The notes below the pieces were generated by a model. That model ran no database searches. It was not told where the DNA came from and worked only from the letters and a program-made list of their open reading frames with translations. A stretch of DNA of 64,000 nt, taken from positions 37,592-101,591 of the forward strand of contig NZ_PNEC01000043.1 in assembly GCF_005886345.1 (NCBI RefSeq). Direction: 5' to 3'. The translations under genes were made by a program, and so were the position numbers. The stretch's first letter is position 1; each line of letters opens with the position of its first letter. This document shows positions 43,223-52,426 of the stretch, one piece after another. Source of the DNA: Pseudoalteromonas phenolica (GTDB lineage: Bacteria; Pseudomonadota; Gammaproteobacteria; Enterobacterales; Alteromonadaceae).

Positions 43223-43873
43223 TTACCTTGGCGGGTCAATTTGACCATTTACACTGTTATTGACCCTAAACCAACCAGCAATTGAAAAGCGTACAGCCTT
43301 AGCAGGCAATACCTCATGAGGAAATTCGTCACTGAGAAAAGTCACAAGGGTGCCAAAATTTGGCGTAACACGGGTAAGCTCTTTATCGTGATCTTCACCG
43401 TCATAAATGACCAACTCTCCGCCATTTTCGGCTTGCCAGTCAGGGTTTAAATACAACACAGTAGAAAGTAACCGGTTGGTTTGGCCCTTGAATGCATCAA
43501 GGTGTTTTTTGTAAAAAGCACCAGGCTGGTAGTGCGCAAAATGACATTCGTAGCTAAATAGTCCCATGAATAAACGCTTATTCATGTAGGCTTTTAACTC
43601 ATCCATATAGTCTAGAAAGCAACCTTCAAGTGCGTTGCTGTTATCTAACCAATGAATTTTGTCACTGCGAATGGTTTCATTCTTTTGATGATCATCTTTG
43701 CGACCGATGCCTGCTTCATCAAACGTGTCAAAGTCAAACTCAGCAAGACGAGATTTTAGCGCTTGAAGCGCAGGTGTTTCTTGGTCTAGCGTTTGAATGC
43801 TGTAGCCTGTAAATTGCAAGTCTTGGGCAATGTTGGCAAAGAGTTCAGTATTATTGGTCACAAATTTGCTCAT
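43223..43873 (-). CDS. 2-oxoglutarate/Fe(II)-dependent oxygenase (prolyl 4-hydroxylase-like)
   Basis: The 216-residue product has the double-stranded beta-helix core with the facial triad: AFYKKHLDAF (H-x-D near residue 120) and DEFPHEVLPAKAVRFSIAGWF (distal His near 183 and 2OG-binding Arg near 191). The flanking YQPGAFY and LVIYDG segments are typical of the P4H/PKHD group. It would hydroxylate a protein or small-molecule side chain using O2 and 2-oxoglutarate. No substrate gene is adjacent. It is a single gene with its own start near 43873. Confidence 0.92.
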   Translation of the reverse strand: MSKFVTNNTELFANIAQDLQFTGYSIQTLDQETPALQALKSRLAEFDFDTFDEAGIGRKDDHQKNETIRSDKIHWLDNSNALEGCFLDYMDELKAYMNKRLFMGLFSYECHFAHYQPGAFYKKHLDAFKGQTNRLLSTVLYLNPDWQAENGGELVIYDGEDHDKELTRVTPNFGTLVTFLSDEFPHEVLPAKAVRFSIAGWFRVNNSVNGQIDPPR

Positions 43874-43962
43874 CTAAAAACAGTTTGGCTGCGTTGTACC
43901 ACAGAAATATACCTTAGACGAGCATGAAATTTGATTTTATTGCGCTGGCTTAAGTTTTAACG

Positions 43963-44439
43963 CTATTTTTGTGTTTCTTTAATCGTTGCTAATAGTTTGT
44001 CTGAGGCATTTTCAATCAAATCTAACACCAGTTCAAAGCCATCGCCTGCACCGTAATAAGGATCGGGCACTTCATCGTATTGGCTATTAGCGAAACTTAA
44101 AAATAGCTTAAGTTTGTGTTGATGTTCATTAGGGCAACTTTCTTGAAGATCAGCTAAGTTTTGCTTGTCAGCCGCTAATATCAAATCGAACTCTGTAAAA
44201 TCACTTTGCTTAACCTTGCGAGAATATTGGCCCTTAAAGCTGTATCCTCTTTTTTCACCCGCTTTCATTGAACGGCTATCGGGTTTCTCTCCACTGTGAT
44301 AACCAATGGTGCCTGCAGAATCTATGGTTAGATCTAAGCCTAGTGCTTTAGCTTTGTGCTTTAGTACAGCTTCACCGGTTGGCGAGCGACAAATGTTACC
44401 CATGCAAACAACTAGAATTTTTGAAATATCTGTGTTCAT
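43963..44439 (-). CDS. Low molecular weight protein tyrosine phosphatase
   Basis: The 158-residue product has the LMW-PTP P-loop VCMGNICRSPTGEA with catalytic C12-X5-R18 and the general-acid Asp in VPDPYYGAGDGF near residue 120 (a DPYY motif). The signature separates it from arsenate reductase ArsC, which lacks this acid, although the nearby ACR3 exporter could suggest an arsenate link. It would dephosphorylate phosphotyrosine in the cytoplasm. The same-strand TetR gene lies 25 bases upstream, so the two may form an operon. Confidence 0.94.
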   Translation of the reverse strand: MNTDISKILVVCMGNICRSPTGEAVLKHKAKALGLDLTIDSAGTIGYHSGEKPDSRSMKAGEKRGYSFKGQYSRKVKQSDFTEFDLILAADKQNLADLQESCPNEHQHKLKLFLSFANSQYDEVPDPYYGAGDGFELVLDLIENASDKLLATIKETQK

Positions 44440-44464
44440 TGAAGCTTCTCCCTAATCAAGTTAT

Positions 44465-45016
44465 TTATTCTAAAGCCATTGTTTTACAAATAAAAGTAAC
44501 TGGTTGCTCTATCATCTCAAGGTTTAGTTCATCTCGGTTGGGGTTGCACTCTATAGCAAGGGCAAAGCCATGCAAATAATCAACGAGCAAATGCAGTGCT
44601 GTTTGTTGTGTGTCTGTATTTAAATCTAGTGACTCAGTAATACGCTCGAAACGTGCTGCGAAGACCTCGGCTGGGCCAATCATTTTACTGCTGAGTAAGG
44701 TTTGTAAAAGCCCGCGATACTTATCAAGTATCGCTAAATAGCTTTTGCTTAATTCGAAAATTTCTTGTTGCCAATGCAGTGATTGTGGGTCATGAATTTC
44801 GTTGATCAATGACACAGTGACAGCTTCGAGCAATGCATCTTTGTTTTTAAAGTAATGGTAAATGGCCATGGCATCGACATTTAATGCAGCTGCCAAAGAT
44901 CGAATGCTTGGTGGCTTGCCTTTTTCAAGCATGAGTTGCTTTGCTTTGTCGATGATAATGTCTTGGCTTAACTGTTTTTGTAGAGGGCGGCCTCTTTTTG
45001 TTTGCTTGACACTCAT
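44465..45016 (-). CDS. TetR-family transcriptional regulator
   Basis: The start is ATG 45016, chosen because GGGGA lies 8 bases upstream; an ATG at 45034 has none. The 183-residue product has an N-terminal TetR helix-turn-helix (QDIIIDKAKQLMLEKG, IRSLAAALNVDAMAIYHYFKNKDALLEAV) and a variable ligand-binding half. It is divergent from the dihydrofolate-reductase-like gene, and a 19-bp palindrome lies in the 84-base gap, so it probably represses itself and its neighbour. Ligand unknown; an antibiotic or small toxic compound would be usual. Confidence 0.93.
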   Translation of the reverse strand: MSVKQTKRGRPLQKQLSQDIIIDKAKQLMLEKGKPPSIRSLAAALNVDAMAIYHYFKNKDALLEAVTVSLINEIHDPQSLHWQQEIFELSKSYLAILDKYRGLLQTLLSSKMIGPAEVFAARFERITESLDLNTDTQQTALHLLVDYLHGFALAIECNPNRDELNLEMIEQPVTFICKTMALE

Positions 45017-45040
45017 CAAAATATCCCCAAACATACAAGT

Positions 45041-45059
45041 AATTCTACGTTGTAGAATT
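45041..45059. promoter_or_regulatory. TetR-type operator palindrome
   Basis: AATTCTACGTTGTAGAATT is a perfect 8-3-8 palindrome in the intergenic region of the tetR and reductase genes, the expected position and form of a TetR-family operator. Confidence 0.65.
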
Positions 45060-45100
45060 TTAATCAGATTTTAAGTTTTTTACAAGTTAAAGGGTGAGTG

Positions 45101-45637
45101 ATGACAAACACAGTATATATAGCAACCAGTCTCGATGGTTTTATTGCAGACAAAAACAACCAAGTAGATTGGTTACATCAAGTGCCAAACCCAACTGGCG
45201 ATGATTGTGGTTTTTCTGAATTTATACAGGGCATAGACGCGTTAGTGATGGGCCGAAATACATTGGAAATGGTATTGAGTTTTGACTGTGATTGGCCGTA
45301 TTCAAAGCCCGTGTTTGTATTAAGCAATACGCTACAGCAAGTACCAGAAAAGTTGAACGATAAGGTGTTTCTAGTCGAAGGTGAGTTAAAAGATGTCGTC
45401 GATAGTTTGAATAAGCAAGGGTTCACAAACCTTTATATTGATGGCGGTAAAACCATTCAAGGGTTTCTTCAACAAGATTTAATTGATGAGTTAATCATAA
45501 CGACTATTCCTGTCCTACTCGGAGGCGGTATTCCACTTTTTGGAGAACTCAAAGCACCACTCAAGTTTAAGCATGTGAAAGCCAATCGGTATTTGGATTG
45601 CTTAGTTCAAAATCATTTCATCCGCGCGGACTATTAA
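45101..45637 (+). CDS. Dihydrofolate reductase family (RibD C-terminal-like) reductase
   Basis: The start is ATG 45101 with AGGGTGAG 3-8 bases upstream; a GTG at 45098 is in the same frame. The 178-residue product begins TNTVYIATSLDGFIADKNNQ, then GIDALVMGRNTLEMVL, YSKPVFVLSNTL, LYIDGGKTIQGFLQQDLIDE and TTIPVLLGGGIPLFGEL. These are the hallmarks of the YwjB/YyaP-type single-domain NADPH-dependent reductases of the RibD C-terminal family. The substrate is not folate for certain. It is divergent from the TetR regulator and probably controlled by it. Confidence 0.93.
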   Translation: MTNTVYIATSLDGFIADKNNQVDWLHQVPNPTGDDCGFSEFIQGIDALVMGRNTLEMVLSFDCDWPYSKPVFVLSNTLQQVPEKLNDKVFLVEGELKDVVDSLNKQGFTNLYIDGGKTIQGFLQQDLIDELIITTIPVLLGGGIPLFGELKAPLKFKHVKANRYLDCLVQNHFIRADY

Positions 45638-45660
45638 TATTTAAAGTTAGAATCTTAGGT

Positions 45661-45676
45661 ATATGAAATCCCATAT
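45661..45676. promoter_or_regulatory. ArsR-type box, copy 1 (imperfect)
   Basis: ATATGAAATCCCATAT resembles the ArsR/SmtB dyad ATATG-N6-CATAT (outer ATATG/CATAT arms perfect), 100 bases before the ACR3 gene. Confidence 0.4.
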
Positions 45677-45704
45677 ATCTATTTGGGTTTGATTGGCTTA
45701 GAAT

Positions 45705-45720
45705 ATATGAAAATTCATAT
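45705..45720. promoter_or_regulatory. ArsR-type box, copy 2 (near perfect)
   Basis: ATATGAAAATTCATAT is a 7-2-7 dyad (ATATGAA/TTCATAT) and matches the known ArsR operator core of arsenic operons. It lies about 55 bases upstream of the ACR3 start. Confidence 0.55.
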
Positions 45721-45775
45721 GTTCTTGTTTGGCACTGTTTGACACAAGAATGAGCCAGTTAAAAGTGAGAAAAGT

Positions 45776-46789
45776 ATGGGGCTATTTGAGCGTTATTTAT
45801 CTGTTTGGGTTGGGCTAAGTATCTTAGTTGGCGTGATTGCTGGCAACTTTATGCCTGACGCCTTTGCAGTCGTTGCAGGTTTAGAGTTTTTTCACGTCAA
45901 TTTAGTCGTTGCTTTGCTCATTTGGGTGATGATCTTTCCTATGATGGTGCAAGTCGACTTTGCAGCCATTAAAGATGTCGGCAAAAAACCAAAAGGGATC
46001 ATCCTTACCTTGGTACTTAATTGGCTGATCAAACCTTTCACAATGGCTTTACTAGGCTGGCTGTTTTTTAAAGTCTTTTTTGCGTCTATGGTTGACCCCC
46101 AAAGTGCAAACGAGTACATCGCAGGCATGATTTTATTGGGTGTTGCGCCCTGTACTGCGATGGTGTTTGTATGGAGCCAACTTACCAAAGGGGATGCAAA
46201 CTATACGCTTGTGCAGGTGTCGGTGAACGACATTATCATGGCATTTGCGTTTGCGCCGATCACCGCGCTTTTGTTAGGGGTGAGCGACATTACAGTCCCT
46301 TGGGAAACGTTGATTATCTCAGTCATGCTGTATGTTTTGATCCCCTTGGCTGTAGGTTTTGCTTTTAGACGCTTTTTACTGAAACAGCAGGGTGAAGCGC
46401 AGTTAAACCGCTTTCTTGCTGGTATTAAGCCATTCTCTGTTATTGGTTTGTTAGGCACAGTGGTACTGCTATTTGGCTTTCAAGCACAAACGATTATTGA
46501 ACAGCCTCAAGTCATTGGCTTAATTGCTATTCCGCTACTTATTCAAACTTATGGTATTTTTGCTTTGGCGTATTGGCTAGCTAAAAAGCTAAAGTTACCT
46601 CATAACATTGCCGCCCCCGCATGTATGATCAGTACTTCTAACTTTTTTGAACTGGCAGTTGCAGTAGCTATTTCAATGTTCGGCCTGCATTCGGGCGCTG
46701 CGCTTGCAACTGTGGTGGGCGTATTGGTCGAAGTACCCGTGATGTTAAGTCTGGTTTGGTTTGCAAATAAAACGCGCCATTGGTTTTAA
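45776..46789 (+). CDS. acr3: ACR3-family arsenite efflux permease
   Basis: The 337-residue inner-membrane protein has about ten transmembrane helices and the ACR3 signatures: [20 protein letters not shown] near residue 54, [24 protein letters not shown] near 122 with the functional Cys126-type residue, and [22 protein letters not shown] near 280. It extrudes arsenite [As(OH)3] as an antiporter. Two ArsR-like boxes precede it, but no arsR gene is nearby, so the regulator is elsewhere. It is a single gene, neighboured by the TetR/reductase pair. Confidence 0.94.
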   Translation: MGLFERYLSVWVGLSILVGVIAGNFMPDAFAVVAGLEFFHVNLVVALLIWVMIFPMMVQVDFAAIKDVGKKPKGIILTLVLNWLIKPFTMALLGWLFFKVFFASMVDPQSANEYIAGMILLGVAPCTAMVFVWSQLTKGDANYTLVQVSVNDIIMAFAFAPITALLLGVSDITVPWETLIISVMLYVLIPLAVGFAFRRFLLKQQGEAQLNRFLAGIKPFSVIGLLGTVVLLFGFQAQTIIEQPQVIGLIAIPLLIQTYGIFALAYWLAKKLKLPHNIAAPACMISTSNFFELAVAVAISMFGLHSGAALATVVGVLVEVPVMLSLVWFANKTRHWF

Positions 46790-46919
46790 AAGTTTTAGAG
46801 CACTAGGAAGTCGATTTCAGGTGTTCAGAGTCTATACTGCTTGAATAATCCACATTCTCTTTTTGCTAAATTAGCTGCGATCCGGTACCCTGCATCGCCT
46901 TACAAATTTGAGTAAATAT

Positions 46920-48479
46920 ATGCAATTTTCTGATCTCGCTTTATCCCAAAATATTCTTCAAGCTTTAACCGATAAAGGTTATACCCAACCAACTCCTATT
47001 CAAGCACAAGCTATTCCTGCCGTTTTAGAGGGCAGAGATGTGATGGCTGCCGCACAAACGGGCACAGGAAAAACGGCGGGCTTTACATTGCCTATGCTTG
47101 AACTACTTAGTAAAGGGGATAAAGCCAGAGCGAATCAAGTACGTGCATTGGTATTAACACCGACACGCGAGCTTGCTGATCAGGTTTGGCAGAATGTTGA
47201 AACTTACTCTCAGCATTTAAATCTGTCGACACAGGTTGTGTATGGTGGGGTGAAAATTAATCCGCAAATGATGAAGTTGCGTCGTGGTGCAGATATCTTG
47301 GTCGCAACGCCAGGCCGATTACTGGATTTATTCCAGCAAAATGCTATTAAATTCGACAGATTAGAGCTATTTGTATTAGACGAAGCCGATCGCATGTTAG
47401 ACATGGGCTTTATCCACGACATTAAGCGCGTTATTAAACTGCTTCCTAAAAGTCGTCAAAACTTAATGTTTTCTGCGACTTTCTCTGATGAAATTCGTGA
47501 ACTGGCAAAAGGCCTTATCAACGATCCGGTTGAGATTTCAGTGGCGCCAGCGAACAGCACAGTGAAAAGCATTGAACAAAGCGTTTATGAGGTTGATAGA
47601 AGTAAACGTACTGGGTTACTTAAGCATTTAGTGAAAACTCATAACTGGCAACAAGTACTTGTATTTACTCGTACTAAGCACGGTGCCAACCGTTTGGTTC
47701 GCGATTTAGAAAAAGCAAAAATTGCGGCAGCAGCTATTCATGGTAACAAGAGTCAAAACGCGCGTATGAAAGCCCTTTCGGGTTTTAAAGAGGGTGAAGT
47801 TAGAGTGCTGGTGGCAACTGACATTGTTGCACGCGGTTTAGACATTCAAGAGCTACCTAATGTAGTGAATTTCGATTTACCAAACGTATATGAAGATTAT
47901 GTGCATCGAATTGGCCGTACTGGTCGTGCAGGCGCAACCGGTGAGGCTGTATCGTTTGTAACACATGAAGATGCCAATGATTTATTTGGCATTGAACGGC
48001 TCATTCAAGAGCTTATTCCGCGTAAAATTGAGCCGGGTTTTGAGCCGCAAAACTCAGTGCCAGAGTCTAAGCTAGATACACGTCCGCTGAAAAAGAAAAA
48101 GCCTAAGAAGCCGAAAAAACCTAAACAAATGGATGGTGAGCAGGAGAAAGCTTCTGCTGACAATCAGCAGAATAAAGCTAATTCAACTTCTAGTAACAAA
48201 CCTAGATCAAAGCCTAAGTCACGAGGCAATCGCGCTGAAGGTGATAAATCGAACGCAAATAAATCGCGTAGAAATAAGCCTAACTCGGGAAATCGCAAAC
48301 CACAAAATGGCAATAACAAGCCGAGTGGTCAAGGGCAACGCAGTGAACAAGGGAAGGCAAATAACTCGAATCGCTCAAATAATAGTAATCGCCCAAGCAG
48401 TGGTGGTCGTTCGAGAAATGGCAGCAATGATAGTGCGAACAAACCGAAAAGAAGCAGTTACAGAAATACACGTGGTTGA
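46920..48479 (+). CDS. rhlE: DEAD-box ATP-dependent RNA helicase, RhlE type
   Basis: The start is set at ATG 46920, giving [20 protein letters not shown], which matches RhlE N-termini; a TTG 12 bases upstream is the alternative. The 519-residue protein has the helicase core: [10 protein letters not shown] (Q motif), [11 protein letters not shown] (I), PTRELADQ (Ia), [13 protein letters not shown] (II, DEAD), FSATFSDE (III), [11 protein letters not shown] (V) and [10 protein letters not shown] (VI). After residue 370 a basic low-complexity tail of about 140 residues is rich in Lys, Asn, Arg, Ser ([23 protein letters not shown]), probably RNA binding. It acts on rRNA maturation and mRNA decay in cold conditions. 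Confidence 0.95.
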   Translation: MQFSDLALSQNILQALTDKGYTQPTPIQAQAIPAVLEGRDVMAAAQTGTGKTAGFTLPMLELLSKGDKARANQVRALVLTPTRELADQVWQNVETYSQHLNLSTQVVYGGVKINPQMMKLRRGADILVATPGRLLDLFQQNAIKFDRLELFVLDEADRMLDMGFIHDIKRVIKLLPKSRQNLMFSATFSDEIRELAKGLINDPVEISVAPANSTVKSIEQSVYEVDRSKRTGLLKHLVKTHNWQQVLVFTRTKHGANRLVRDLEKAKIAAAAIHGNKSQNARMKALSGFKEGEVRVLVATDIVARGLDIQELPNVVNFDLPNVYEDYVHRIGRTGRAGATGEAVSFVTHEDANDLFGIERLIQELIPRKIEPGFEPQNSVPESKLDTRPLKKKKPKKPKKPKQMDGEQEKASADNQQNKANSTSSNKPRSKPKSRGNRAEGDKSNANKSRRNKPNSGNRKPQNGNNKPSGQGQRSEQGKANNSNRSNNSNRPSSGGRSRNGSNDSANKPKRSSYRNTRG

Positions 48480-48601
48480 TGTAAATTCACACTAAAGCAT
48501 TTTGTTAGTTATTTGAATCAAGGCCTATACTTTTAGTATGGGCTTTGTTTTGAGGGTGCTATACGACGAATGCGCTAGCAAAACAAATAGACAACATTCC
48601 T

Positions 48602-49432
48602 ATGTTGCCTAGTGTGATCACTCAACTCTTATCTTTATCTGTGAATGATCCAGACTATTTCAATAAAGTGATTCATCTTGCAGAGTCAGATCCCACATTT
48701 GCACTACGTACAATAAAGTTAAGCAATAGCGCTTTATTTGGTTCACATCAACCCATAGCCAATATTCATGATGCAGTTATCCGGATAGGCATCGATCAGA
48801 TCCAAAACCTACTAGCTTCCATAGCAGTGACGAAGGTATTTGTACCAGTCACAGAATCTGAAAAAAGGCTCTGGCAGCACTCCTTAGAAGTGGCTTGTTT
48901 AGCTAGGTTAATTGCCAGTCATTTGAATGAGTGCAATATTAAGCCTGAACAAGCGTATTTGGCGGGCTTACTTCATGATTTGGGTTTGTTTCTTCGCTTT
49001 CAAGAAAGCCAAGAACAATTTAACCATATTGATGACTATGTTTGGTCAACACCAGCGCAGCATGTTGAGGCTGAAAAGCACTTATTTAAAGAATCGCACG
49101 CTAATTTATCTGAGTTAATTTGCCTTCAATGGGGGGGTCCTACACTTATTTCGAATGTAGTTGCAGATCATCATCATTATGAATTGGCTGAACAGAAGAA
49201 AAGCACGAAAGAAACGTTACATCTTATTAGGGTGATTCAATTGGCCGACCTGTATAGTAAAATGGTGTACAATATGCAATGTGTGACAAAGAAAACTGTC
49301 ATACAAGAAATAAAAGAAATACCGGCTTTAGCCAATTGGGCCAGAGCGCACCTTAATTCAATAAAAGCTCTGGATGATGGAAAGGCTGCGCTTGAGCAAG
49401 CGCATGAGTTATATAATCAGCTTTTAAACTAA
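48602..49432 (+). CDS. HDOD-domain protein, N-terminal start codon apparently lost
   Basis: The 276-residue product from ATG 48602 is an HDOD/GAF-type signalling protein: MLPSVITQLLSLSVNDPDYFN, HLAESDPTFALRTIKLSNSALFG, YLAGLLHDLGLFLRFQ (HD-like) and QWGGPTLISNVVADHHHYEL. Homologous N-termini begin about 13 residues earlier, and the upstream frame does encode TNALAKQIDNIP in continuity. That extension has no ATG, GTG or TTG but has two ACG codons at 48563 and 48566, preceded by TGAGGGTG at ideal spacing. So either an ACG start is used or the original ATG mutated to ACG and translation shortens to 48602. The function is uncertain; such proteins regulate c-di-GMP or surface behaviour. Confidence 0.85.
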   Translation: MLPSVITQLLSLSVNDPDYFNKVIHLAESDPTFALRTIKLSNSALFGSHQPIANIHDAVIRIGIDQIQNLLASIAVTKVFVPVTESEKRLWQHSLEVACLARLIASHLNECNIKPEQAYLAGLLHDLGLFLRFQESQEQFNHIDDYVWSTPAQHVEAEKHLFKESHANLSELICLQWGGPTLISNVVADHHHYELAEQKKSTKETLHLIRVIQLADLYSKMVYNMQCVTKKTVIQEIKEIPALANWARAHLNSIKALDDGKAALEQAHELYNQLLN

Positions 49433-49510
49433 CTTTTGGTTTTGCTTTGCATAAATTCTCTTTATGATAACTTGCGTTAAGTTTTAGCGATTTTTTAAAG
49501 AGAGGTAAAG

Positions 49511-49915
49511 ATGTATCAAGGAAGCTGCTTATGTGGGACGGTTAAAATTGAAGTAGGGCAGATCAGCTCGATCATTCATTGTCATTGCTCTCTATGTCGA
49601 AAATCAAGCGGTACTGCATTTGCTACCAATGGATTTGTTAATGCGAGTGAATTTATAATTACCTCTGGTGCTGAAAACTTAAGTTTTTATGAGATGAAAC
49701 CTGGTCGTAAAAGGCATTTTTGTAAAACTTGTGCATCCCCTATTTATAGTTCAAATGAAGCTGATCTGAGCCGTTACCGATTAAGGCTAGGTATTTTAGA
49801 TTCAGACATAACAGAGCGGCCAATCTCACATAACTTCGTTACATCTAAAGCCTGTTGGGATAGCTTAAATGAAAAGCTGCCACATTATGAGGCGCATGAG
49901 CCAAATAGAAAGTAG
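49511..49915 (+). CDS. GFA family protein (glutathione-dependent formaldehyde-activating enzyme-like)
   Basis: The 134-residue product begins MYQGSCLCGTVKIEV with zinc-binding Cys, then IIHCHCSLCRKSSGTAF and HFCKTCASPIYS. The CxCGxV, HCxxCRKxxG and CxxCG-like motifs define the Gfa domain, which binds two zincs. Start ATG is preceded by AGAGGTAAAG. Proper Gfa enzymes condense formaldehyde with glutathione, but most family members have other unknown thiol-related roles. A second member lies at 62833. It converges on the TonB receptor gene. Confidence 0.92.
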   Translation: MYQGSCLCGTVKIEVGQISSIIHCHCSLCRKSSGTAFATNGFVNASEFIITSGAENLSFYEMKPGRKRHFCKTCASPIYSSNEADLSRYRLRLGILDSDITERPISHNFVTSKACWDSLNEKLPHYEAHEPNRK

Positions 49916-49964
49916 GATCTTAAAAGTAAAACCAGAAGCGCAATGCTTCTGCTTTCATAAAATG

Positions 49965-52043
49965 TTAAAAAGCCACTTTTACTTCAAATCGCGCGGTACG
50001 CTCATCACCGATAGTGACATTATTCAAGCCACCGCCAGCTAGATAATCTTCATTCAAGATGTTTTCTATATTGAATCTAAAGTCAACGTTTTGGTTTGCA
50101 AGTTGAGTACTATAAGTTGCTCCAACATCGACACGATAGTAAGCGTCTTTAGTCACAGAGTTGTCAGCGTCAGCGCATCGCTCACCTTGATAAATTAAGC
50201 CAGCATTAAATGCAAATGCGTTGTTTAATTCATAACGCGACCATAAAGAAGCCGACCATTTAGGTGCATCAACAGGTGTTTTACCTTGATACTTTTCATC
50301 ACGTTCATAACTTGCATCAAGGTACATGGTTGATGCCATTAAGAATAGCGTATCGCTTAAAGCCCCTTGCGCAGATAACTCAACCCCTTTGTGGCGTTGT
50401 AAGCCAGCCTGAGTTGTGATCGTGTCAAAGTCAGGATTATCTGAAAGGACTTCAGTAACTAGCACGCCACTTTTTTCAATATCAAATAGGGCACTTTCTA
50501 CTAATAACCTTTCTGTTACCTGCCACTTAAAGCCAAGTTCTAATTGCGTTGAGCTGATTGCATCTAGCGCCATACCATGGTTCATATCAGTTTCGTCGTT
50601 AAGCGTTTCGCTCGATTGAGGCTGAAAACCTTCAGAGTAATTGGCATAAACTGTGGCGTTCGAATTAGGGTGAAATAACACCCCAAATTTTGGTACGAAC
50701 GATTCACTGTTGGCATTTTCTTTATTTTGTTTATCGAAGCGACCACCAAGTGCAACCTGCCATTGCTCATTAAAGGTCATTAGATCTTGGAAATAGATGC
50801 CGTAGAAATCATATTCACTGGTGTAAAGTGAATCGTCGGTAGTGTAACTAATGTCTGGGCGCATAGGCTCTGCTTCGCCTGGCGTATAAACAATTGTTTC
50901 ACCTTTGGTGCGGAGTTGGCCATAATAATAATCAAGGCTATTAGCACCAATTAGTAGACTATGTTGTACAGAGCCTGTTTGAACTTCACCTTTAATATCA
51001 AAGTAAGCTGTTTTAAATTGCCAATCATCATATCTGTCATAAGGGTTTGATTCATAACTGTTACCAGCACTGTAGTCGCTCGGTTTTTTAGGTGCTGATT
51101 CAAATCGTTGACGGCTAAAATCTTGTTCGTTATAGCCTAATGTAACTAGCCAGTTATCAGTAACTTGGTAATCAATTTTAGTTCCAATATTGTTTACTTC
51201 AATATCAGTAAATGCCCAAGAAAAATCATAAATGTCTTGTTTGTCACCAATGACTTTGCCTGAGCTGTCGAGCCAAGCGCCCGTATCTAACCCAGCTTTG
51301 TCATTGGTTTGGTCATAGTAAGCACTAACAACTAAGTTGTCAGAAATTTCGTAATCTACAGCTAAGTAGCCTAAGAAGCGATCGCGCTCTCTATTTTCGC
51401 CATTGACATATTGACGGTCAAAAATAACATCTTGTTTTACTAGTACACCGCGGTAGGCCAGTTTATCAGTTAAACGGTTGCTTGCATCAAGAGTAAAGCG
51501 AGTAGAGCCATGCTGATCTGTATCAGCACTGACATTGAATAGTGGGCTATAAGTTGGCTTTTTAGTCACCATATTGACTAAACCGCCTGGTGCAGATTGT
51601 CCATAAAGCACACTTGAAGGGCCTTTAATTACCTCAACTTGCTGTAAAGTCTCAATGGGTTGCTGGTAATGTGACCAGTGTTGGTGACCATCACGTAGGT
51701 AGCTGTTTGATGAACTGAGTTCAAAGCCTCGGGCATTAAACACTTCTCGATTTCGTTGTTTTGAGCCAGGTGATAAGCTTGCATCGTTGCTTAATACTTC
51801 ACCTAACGTTGTTGCTAATTGTTCACCAATGATATTGTCGGGGATCACTTTCACAGATTGAGGTGTTTCAAGCAATGATGCATTGGTGCGCATCGCGCCG
51901 GATGCATCATCTACTTTATAGTTATTAAAATAACTGCCAGTGACTTCTATTACTTCAAGTTTTTTCTCTTCTGCAGCCTGGGCTGTGGATACAAAAGTAA
52001 CTAATGCGGCGCAAATTGCTTGGCTTACTGGACTGATTTTCAT
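49965..52043 (-). CDS. TonB-dependent siderophore receptor
   Basis: The start is at ATG 52043 (GAGG 6 bases upstream); an earlier start lacks a signal. The 692-residue product has a signal peptide (MKISPVSQAICAALVTFVSTAQA), a TonB box-like EVIEVTGSY, a plug domain with SLLETPQSVKVIPDNIIGEQ, RNREVFNARGFEL, EVIKGPSSVLYGQSAPGGLVNMVTKKP (the plug signature near residue 135), and a 22-stranded barrel ending in aromatic VKVAF. The family of the FoxA/FhuA/FecA type transports ferric siderophores. A Fur-like site precedes the start. It is iron-regulated by inference. Confidence 0.94.
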   Translation of the reverse strand: MKISPVSQAICAALVTFVSTAQAAEEKKLEVIEVTGSYFNNYKVDDASGAMRTNASLLETPQSVKVIPDNIIGEQLATTLGEVLSNDASLSPGSKQRNREVFNARGFELSSSNSYLRDGHQHWSHYQQPIETLQQVEVIKGPSSVLYGQSAPGGLVNMVTKKPTYSPLFNVSADTDQHGSTRFTLDASNRLTDKLAYRGVLVKQDVIFDRQYVNGENRERDRFLGYLAVDYEISDNLVVSAYYDQTNDKAGLDTGAWLDSSGKVIGDKQDIYDFSWAFTDIEVNNIGTKIDYQVTDNWLVTLGYNEQDFSRQRFESAPKKPSDYSAGNSYESNPYDRYDDWQFKTAYFDIKGEVQTGSVQHSLLIGANSLDYYYGQLRTKGETIVYTPGEAEPMRPDISYTTDDSLYTSEYDFYGIYFQDLMTFNEQWQVALGGRFDKQNKENANSESFVPKFGVLFHPNSNATVYANYSEGFQPQSSETLNDETDMNHGMALDAISSTQLELGFKWQVTERLLVESALFDIEKSGVLVTEVLSDNPDFDTITTQAGLQRHKGVELSAQGALSDTLFLMASTMYLDASYERDEKYQGKTPVDAPKWSASLWSRYELNNAFAFNAGLIYQGERCADADNSVTKDAYYRVDVGATYSTQLANQNVDFRFNIENILNEDYLAGGGLNNVTIGDERTARFEVKVAF

Positions 52044-52426
52044 TGATACCTCAAGGACGTCTTCAAAATAGCGCACATTATTATGCAAGTAATTCTCATT
52101 TGAAATTGCAAATGACATTTATTTACAATTGTTTGCAATAATTGCGATATTTTATTGGGTGAGAATAAATGTTTGATTGAAATTTATTCAGAAATGGTAG
52201 GATATTGATGGAATTGATTGTTTCACATAATTTTCAACAGTTGAGCGTTCAAGTTGGAGCCTTAAAAAATATTAAGATAGAGAAGTGATTTTGTCTCAGT
52301 GTTTAGATTGAACCAAGGCGTTAACTCAGATAGTGTTTGAACCATTAAAGTCGATTTTGCAATAAATAACCCAGTGGTTGCTCAGCAAGCGCTTTGTTGT
52401 TTGTATTTAATGAATGAATTATTAAT
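52044..52426. other. Divergent intergenic region of siderophore receptor and DUF3667 genes
   Basis: This 383-base AT-rich stretch holds the Fur-like site at 52084-52102 and a short dyad-like T-rich tract (TTTACAATTGTTTGCAATAA). Beyond it I see no gene, terminator or repeat that I can support. Confidence 0.5.
52084..52102 (-). promoter_or_regulatory. Fur-like iron box
   Basis: Read on the minus strand the sequence CAAATGAGAATTACTTGCA partly fits the 19-bp Fur consensus (GATAATGATAATCATTATC), with the central AATGAGAAT block clear. It lies about 40-60 bases upstream of the receptor ATG. Confidence 0.4.

Noticed and set aside
43963..44439. Arsenate reductase ArsC for the nearby ACR3
   Set aside because: The DPYY acid and C-X5-R motifs are those of LMW tyrosine phosphatases.
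48133..48495. Frame of 120 codons in the tail of the helicase gene
   Set aside because: Shifted-frame translation of a low-complexity repeat-like tail.
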